Shown here: positions 5,664-8,442 of the stretch, in pieces
How positions within the stretch are numbered: the first letter of the stretch is position 1
Layout: every line of letters begins with the position of its first letter
From: Deltaproteobacteria bacterium
Lineage (GTDB): Bacteria > Desulfobacterota > Dissulfuribacteria > Dissulfuribacterales > QOAL01
DNA: 8,442 nt
Direction: 5' to 3'
Assembly (NCBI GenBank): GCA_026996955.1
Contig: JALWJV010000001.1
Span: forward strand, 1 to 8,442
Program-made: the position numbers and the translations under genes
The notes under the pieces: model-generated
Database searches by the model: none
What the model was told of the DNA's origin: nothing
The model's input: only the letters and a program-made list of their open reading frames with translations

Positions 5664-5753
5664 TTCGCGGATCTGCAGCAAATCCGACAATCGCTCAATC
5701 CAGGATGCTGAAATAAACTGATTTGCCCGAAACAGTAAGGAGAGAGGTTCGAC

Positions 5754-5969
5754 ATGTTTACTGATGCACAGGTTGTCCAACTTATAGAATCCATAATTTA
5801 TGTAATCCTTGGCCTTGTGGTATACGGACTGGCATACGTGATTTTTGAAAAGATTACCCCGTTTTCCATCTGCAAGGAGATCGAAGATGACCAGAACATT
5901 GCCCTGGCCATAATGTTCGGCTCGGTAATCATAGGGCTTGCAATCATAATAGCTGCAGCCATCTCCTGA
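5754..5969 (+). CDS. Short DUF350 (YjfL-like) inner-membrane protein
   Basis: A 71-residue protein with two membrane helices (about 11-31 and 48-69) joined by a short polar loop, ITPFSICKEIEDDQNIALAIMF. That loop is the DUF350 signature: hydrophobic-Pro-Phe, an acidic pair, then the N.A.AI stretch leading into a Gly-rich helix. Classical YjfL proteins are about 130 residues with the two-helix unit repeated. This one has a single unit and probably works as a dimer or oligomer. AAGGAGAGAGG (5737-5747) ends 6 nt before the ATG, the strongest ribosome site in the window. The next gene starts 31 bp downstream. The molecular function of DUF350 is unknown. Confidence 0.88.
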   Translation: MFTDAQVVQLIESIIYVILGLVVYGLAYVIFEKITPFSICKEIEDDQNIALAIMFGSVIIGLAIIIAAAIS

Positions 5970-6000
5970 CCATGTCTCTCAGAGAGGCAGTTATATCTCC

Positions 6001-7557
6001 ATGAGCCAATCAGGGACAACTGCACTCCTCCACAGGCGGACGGCACGCATAATCCTCCTTGGGTCTGTGATGCTTGTTGCTGCCTGCGGCCTGGTATATG
6101 AACTGTCTGCCGGCGCGGTTTCAAGCTACCTCATGGGAGATGCGGTTACCCAGTTCTCACTTGTGATAGGTGTATTCCTGTGCGCCATGGGTGCCGGGGC
6201 ATACGCTGCAAGATTCATCAAAAAAAATCTCCTTCAAACCTTTGTGGAGCTTGAAATATGGGTGGGGCTGACAGGCGGTGCAAGCTCCATGATTATATTT
6301 GCCATCAGTGCCTGGGCCCAACCCCTGTTCCCGCTTGTTTTTTTCAGCCTTTGTGCTGTCATAGGCATGATGACAGGCATGGAGATTCCTCTGCTTATCC
6401 GCATACTGAAAGAAGGGGCCGATTTTTCAAACGCCCTGAGCGACGTTCTTGCACTGGACTACCTGGGCGCCCTGGCAGGTTCCCTGCTGTTTCCACTGGT
6501 AGCCCTTCCCTTGCTTGGTATCAGCCGCGCGTCCGTAGTTTTTGGTATCCTTAACCTGTCGGTTGCATGGGCAGGGCTTGCTTTAATCAAACCAGCCTCC
6601 CGGAGCCTGCGCCTGAAACTTGTTGCAGCCTCGGCAGCCCTTATCCTCCTGTTTCTGTTTTCATCCTCCATTACCAGTTTTCTTGAGGATTTGCTCTATC
6701 AGGATAGCATTGTTTATGCCCGGAGCACTCCATACCAGCGCATTGTAATAACAAGGTGGAGGGATGACATAAGACTCTACCTGAACGGTAACATACAGTT
6801 CAGTTCAGTTGACGAGGCAAGGTATCATGAATGTCTTGTGATTCCGGCTATGGAGGCCTGCGCCCGTCCGGCAGACGTTCTGGTGCTTGGCGGCGGAGAC
6901 GGCCTGGCTGTGCGGGAGATACTTAAATACCGGGATGTACGAGGCGTAACGGTTGTTGACCTTGATCCTGAGATGACCCGTCTCGGGCAGACTCGCAGGG
7001 AATTGGTTGCCATCAACAGGGGTGCTCTTAATGATCGCCGGGTACGGGTGCTCAACCAGGACGCCATGAAATTTCTGGAACAGACCAGGGCATCCTATGA
7101 CGTAATCATAATTGACCTTCCTGACCCCAACTCTCCTGCCCTTTCAAAACTCTACTCAACCTCTTTTTATGCGCTTTGTGACAGACGTTTGAGGCCCGGA
7201 GGCGTGCTGGTAACCCAGGCAACCTCGCCATTCTACGCCCCGGAGGCGTACTGGTGCATTTATGAGACTATAAAAAACGCTCTTTCCGGTCCCAATTCAC
7301 CGGGACGTCTCATGCCCTACCACGTGAACGTCCCCTCATTTGGAGACTGGGGATTTATCATGGCGTCCAGGAAAAAAATAGGCCCGGAAACACTGCATGT
7401 GACCGTGCCCACTCGCTTTCTTGACGACAGGGTCCTCAGGGCGGTTTTCCAATTTGGGAAAGACACCCGGCCGGCCGATAAGCCTCGTATAAACCGTTTG
7501 GATCAGCCAGTACTGTACGATTATTACCAGAAAGGCTGGAACAGGTTTAATGCATAA
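6001..7557 (+). CDS. Membrane-embedded spermidine synthase-like aminopropyltransferase
   Basis: A 518-residue two-part protein. Residues 1-226 form about seven helices (roughly 15-38, 52-72, 86-106, 108-130, 148-172, 178-197, 206-224), including the ALDYLGALAGSLLFP stretch typical of membrane-fused spermidine synthases. Residues about 235-518 form the Rossmann-type catalytic domain. Its motifs are LNGNIQFSSVDEARYHE (261-277), which corresponds to the polyamine-pocket region, GGGDG (297-301) for the nucleotide, VVDLDPE (D320, D322) for the ribose, and DLPDPN (372-377), whose Asp372 and Asp375 match the paired catalytic and amine-binding aspartates of SpeE. Chemistry is therefore likely aminopropyl transfer from decarboxylated AdoMet to an amine, at the membrane. 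The true acceptor is unknown. The start is the only ATG fitting TM1; GAGAGG lies 13 nt upstream. AdoMet decarboxylase is not in the window. Confidence 0.9.
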   Translation: MSQSGTTALLHRRTARIILLGSVMLVAACGLVYELSAGAVSSYLMGDAVTQFSLVIGVFLCAMGAGAYAARFIKKNLLQTFVELEIWVGLTGGASSMIIFAISAWAQPLFPLVFFSLCAVIGMMTGMEIPLLIRILKEGADFSNALSDVLALDYLGALAGSLLFPLVALPLLGISRASVVFGILNLSVAWAGLALIKPASRSLRLKLVAASAALILLFLFSSSITSFLEDLLYQDSIVYARSTPYQRIVITRWRDDIRLYLNGNIQFSSVDEARYHECLVIPAMEACARPADVLVLGGGDGLAVREILKYRDVRGVTVVDLDPEMTRLGQTRRELVAINRGALNDRRVRVLNQDAMKFLEQTRASYDVIIIDLPDPNSPALSKLYSTSFYALCDRRLRPGGVLVTQATSPFYAPEAYWCIYETIKNALSGPNSPGRLMPYHVNVPSFGDWGFIMASRKKIGPETLHVTVPTRFLDDRVLRAVFQFGKDTRPADKPRINRLDQPVLYDYYQKGWNRFNA

Positions 7558-7579
7558 CATCGCAGCCCTTTTTATGCAT
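7550..7579. repeat. 8-bp inverted repeat after the aminopropyltransferase gene
   Basis: ATGCATAA (7550-7557, overlapping the stop codon) pairs exactly with TTATGCAT (7572-7579) around 14 nt. It is AT-rich and has no T-run after it, so it is a weak structure at best and not a convincing terminator. Confidence 0.3.
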
Positions 7580-7628
7580 GATATGTAGGTGATAACCCTC
7601 AGGCTTTCAATCAGCAGGAGAATTTGTC

Positions 7629-8442
7629 ATGGCTTTTTGGGACAAGATAAAAGGCGAATTTATTGACATAATCGAGTGGGTTGACGATTCAGGAAACTCT
7701 CTTGTCTGGAAATTCCCGAGATACGGTAACGAGATAAAGAACGGTGCCCAGCTTACCGTAAGAGAAAGCCAGGTGGCGGTTTTTATGCATGAGGGAGAAC
7801 TGGGAGATATTTTTTGGCCAGGCCGTCACGAGCTTACCACAAACAACATGCCGGTGCTCACCACGCTGAAGAGCTGGAAATACGGTTTCAACTCCCCCTT
7901 CAAGTGTGACATCTTCTTCGTATCTACAAAACAGTTTACTGACCTCAAATGGGGAACCAAAAATCCCATAATGATGAGGGATGCGGAATTCGGGCCTGTG
8001 CGTTTAAGGGCATTTGGCACTTACTGCATCCAGGTAGGGGACCCGGGAAAATTCATACGTCAGATTGCAGGCACAGATACACATTTTGAAACAGAAGAGA
8101 TAACAGGACAGATAAGAAACATCCTGGTTAGCCGGTTTGCGGATGCTGTGGCCGAATCCGGCATACCGGTCCTTGACCTTGCAGCCAATTACAATGAACT
8201 GGGCGACTTTCTGCAAAAGAAGTTGGAGCCCGAGATTAAAGAATACGGGCTTAACCTCACCAAGTTCCTGGTTGAAAATATATCCCTGCCGGACGAAGTG
8301 GAAAAGGCGCTGGACAAACGTACCCAGATGGGGGTTATCGGCAACCTGAATGCCTATACCCAGTTTCAGACAGCAGAGGCCATTGAAAAGATGGCAGAAA
8401 ATCCGGGCAGCGGCGGAAGCGCAATGGGCATGATAGCAGGAA
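7629..8442 (+). CDS. SPFH-domain protein, virion-core-like (YdjI-type), 3' end missing
   Basis: The window ends inside this gene; 271 codons are visible. AGGAG (7616-7620) lies 8 nt before the ATG. The protein starts MAFWDKIKGEFIDIIEWVDD and has no signal peptide. The opening is characteristic of the SPFH proteins annotated as virion core protein-like (COG4260, B. subtilis YdjI). The SPFH domain spans about 25-235: QLTVRESQVAVFMHEGELGD, then IFWPGRHELTT, and KWGTKNPIMMRD. A helical part follows, with LPDEVEKALDKRTQMG and NLNAYTQFQTAEAIEKM, and then a Gly-rich linker (NPGSGGSAMGM) at the cut. Relatives usually end in a zinc ribbon, expected just beyond the window. SPFH proteins form membrane-associated scaffolds, so a scaffold for the preceding membrane enzyme and DUF350 protein is a reasonable inference. 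Confidence 0.9.
   Translation, partial: MAFWDKIKGEFIDIIEWVDDSGNSLVWKFPRYGNEIKNGAQLTVRESQVAVFMHEGELGDIFWPGRHELTTNNMPVLTTLKSWKYGFNSPFKCDIFFVSTKQFTDLKWGTKNPIMMRDAEFGPVRLRAFGTYCIQVGDPGKFIRQIAGTDTHFETEEITGQIRNILVSRFADAVAESGIPVLDLAANYNELGDFLQKKLEPEIKEYGLNLTKFLVENISLPDEVEKALDKRTQMGVIGNLNAYTQFQTAEAIEKMAENPGSGGSAMGMIAG

Larger units (their letters stand above)
5094..5753. other. 660-bp non-coding stretch inside the gene module
   Basis: This gap separates the DUF4178 genes from the DUF350 gene. In order it contains: a 13-bp match to the element end (5108-5120), a long imperfect hairpin repeat (5166-5239), a small palindrome (5277-5290), a short ORF with a good ribosome site (5324) cut by element copy 3 (5347-5572), a second hairpin (5623-5663), and the ribosome site of the DUF350 gene. 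I see no rho-independent terminator with a clear T-run and no tRNA or rRNA. The neighbouring genes are tightly spaced, so the gap is probably secondary, built up by repeat insertion. Confidence 0.7.

Noticed and set aside
6258..6554. Alternative-frame ORFs within the aminopropyltransferase gene (both strands)
   Set aside because: They overlap a gene with intact catalytic motifs and show no features of their own.
1..8442. CRISPR array, tRNA, rRNA or phage genes
   Set aside because: The three repeat copies are long, dispersed and have transposition marks instead of regular spacers. No tRNA-like cloverleaf, rRNA stretch or phage structural gene was seen.

Overview
The window looks like a chromosomal segment of a Gram-negative bacterium. 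Gene content and style (tandem YhhJ/YbhR-type ABC-2 permeases, a DUF4178 / DUF350 / membrane aminopropyltransferase / SPFH gene set, many palindromic intergenic repeats) would suit Desulfobacterota or a neighbouring phylum. That assignment is an impression and cannot be proved from 8.4 kb.

Layout. (1) Positions 1-162 hold one end of a palindromic repeat element, inverted relative to the two other copies. (2) Positions 240-2463, minus strand, hold two tandem ABC-2 permease genes of identical length (369 codons each), 4 bp apart, with no ATPase gene in view. (3) Positions 2552-2774 hold a complete 223-bp copy of the element, flanked by a perfect 8-bp direct repeat. (4) Positions 2802-5093, plus strand, hold a candidate promoter and a structured leader, then a TTG-started zinc-ribbon DUF4178 protein, a second zinc-ribbon DUF4178 protein with two membrane segments, and a 67-aa predicted exported protein, all tightly packed. 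(5) Positions 5094-5753 are a 660-bp non-coding stretch with a long hairpin repeat and a second complete copy of the element (5347-5572), again with an 8-bp direct repeat. (6) Positions 5754-8442, plus strand, hold a short DUF350 membrane protein, a membrane-embedded spermidine-synthase-like enzyme, and the first 271 codons of an SPFH protein of the virion-core-like (YdjI) type.

How the genes fit together. The plus-strand genes form a recognisable membrane-linked module: zinc-ribbon/DUF4178 adaptors, a two-TM DUF350 protein, a polyamine-type aminopropyltransferase fused to seven membrane helices, and an SPFH scaffold. From general knowledge these families recur together and near PspA-type envelope-stress proteins. 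Their joint biochemical role is not established, and neither PspA nor AdoMet decarboxylase is in the window.

The most novel feature is the repeat family. It is a non-autonomous, miniature-transposon-like element of about 225 bp. It has imperfect 14-bp termini of the type GTAACT.TTCAGCG, 17-18 bp inner inverted repeats, an almost fully self-complementary body, and 8-bp target duplications. GTAA ends with 8-bp duplications suggest mobilisation by an IS66-type transposase. The copy at 5347 sits inside the DUF4178-DUF350 gene group and splits a short ORF that has a good Shine-Dalgarno sequence.
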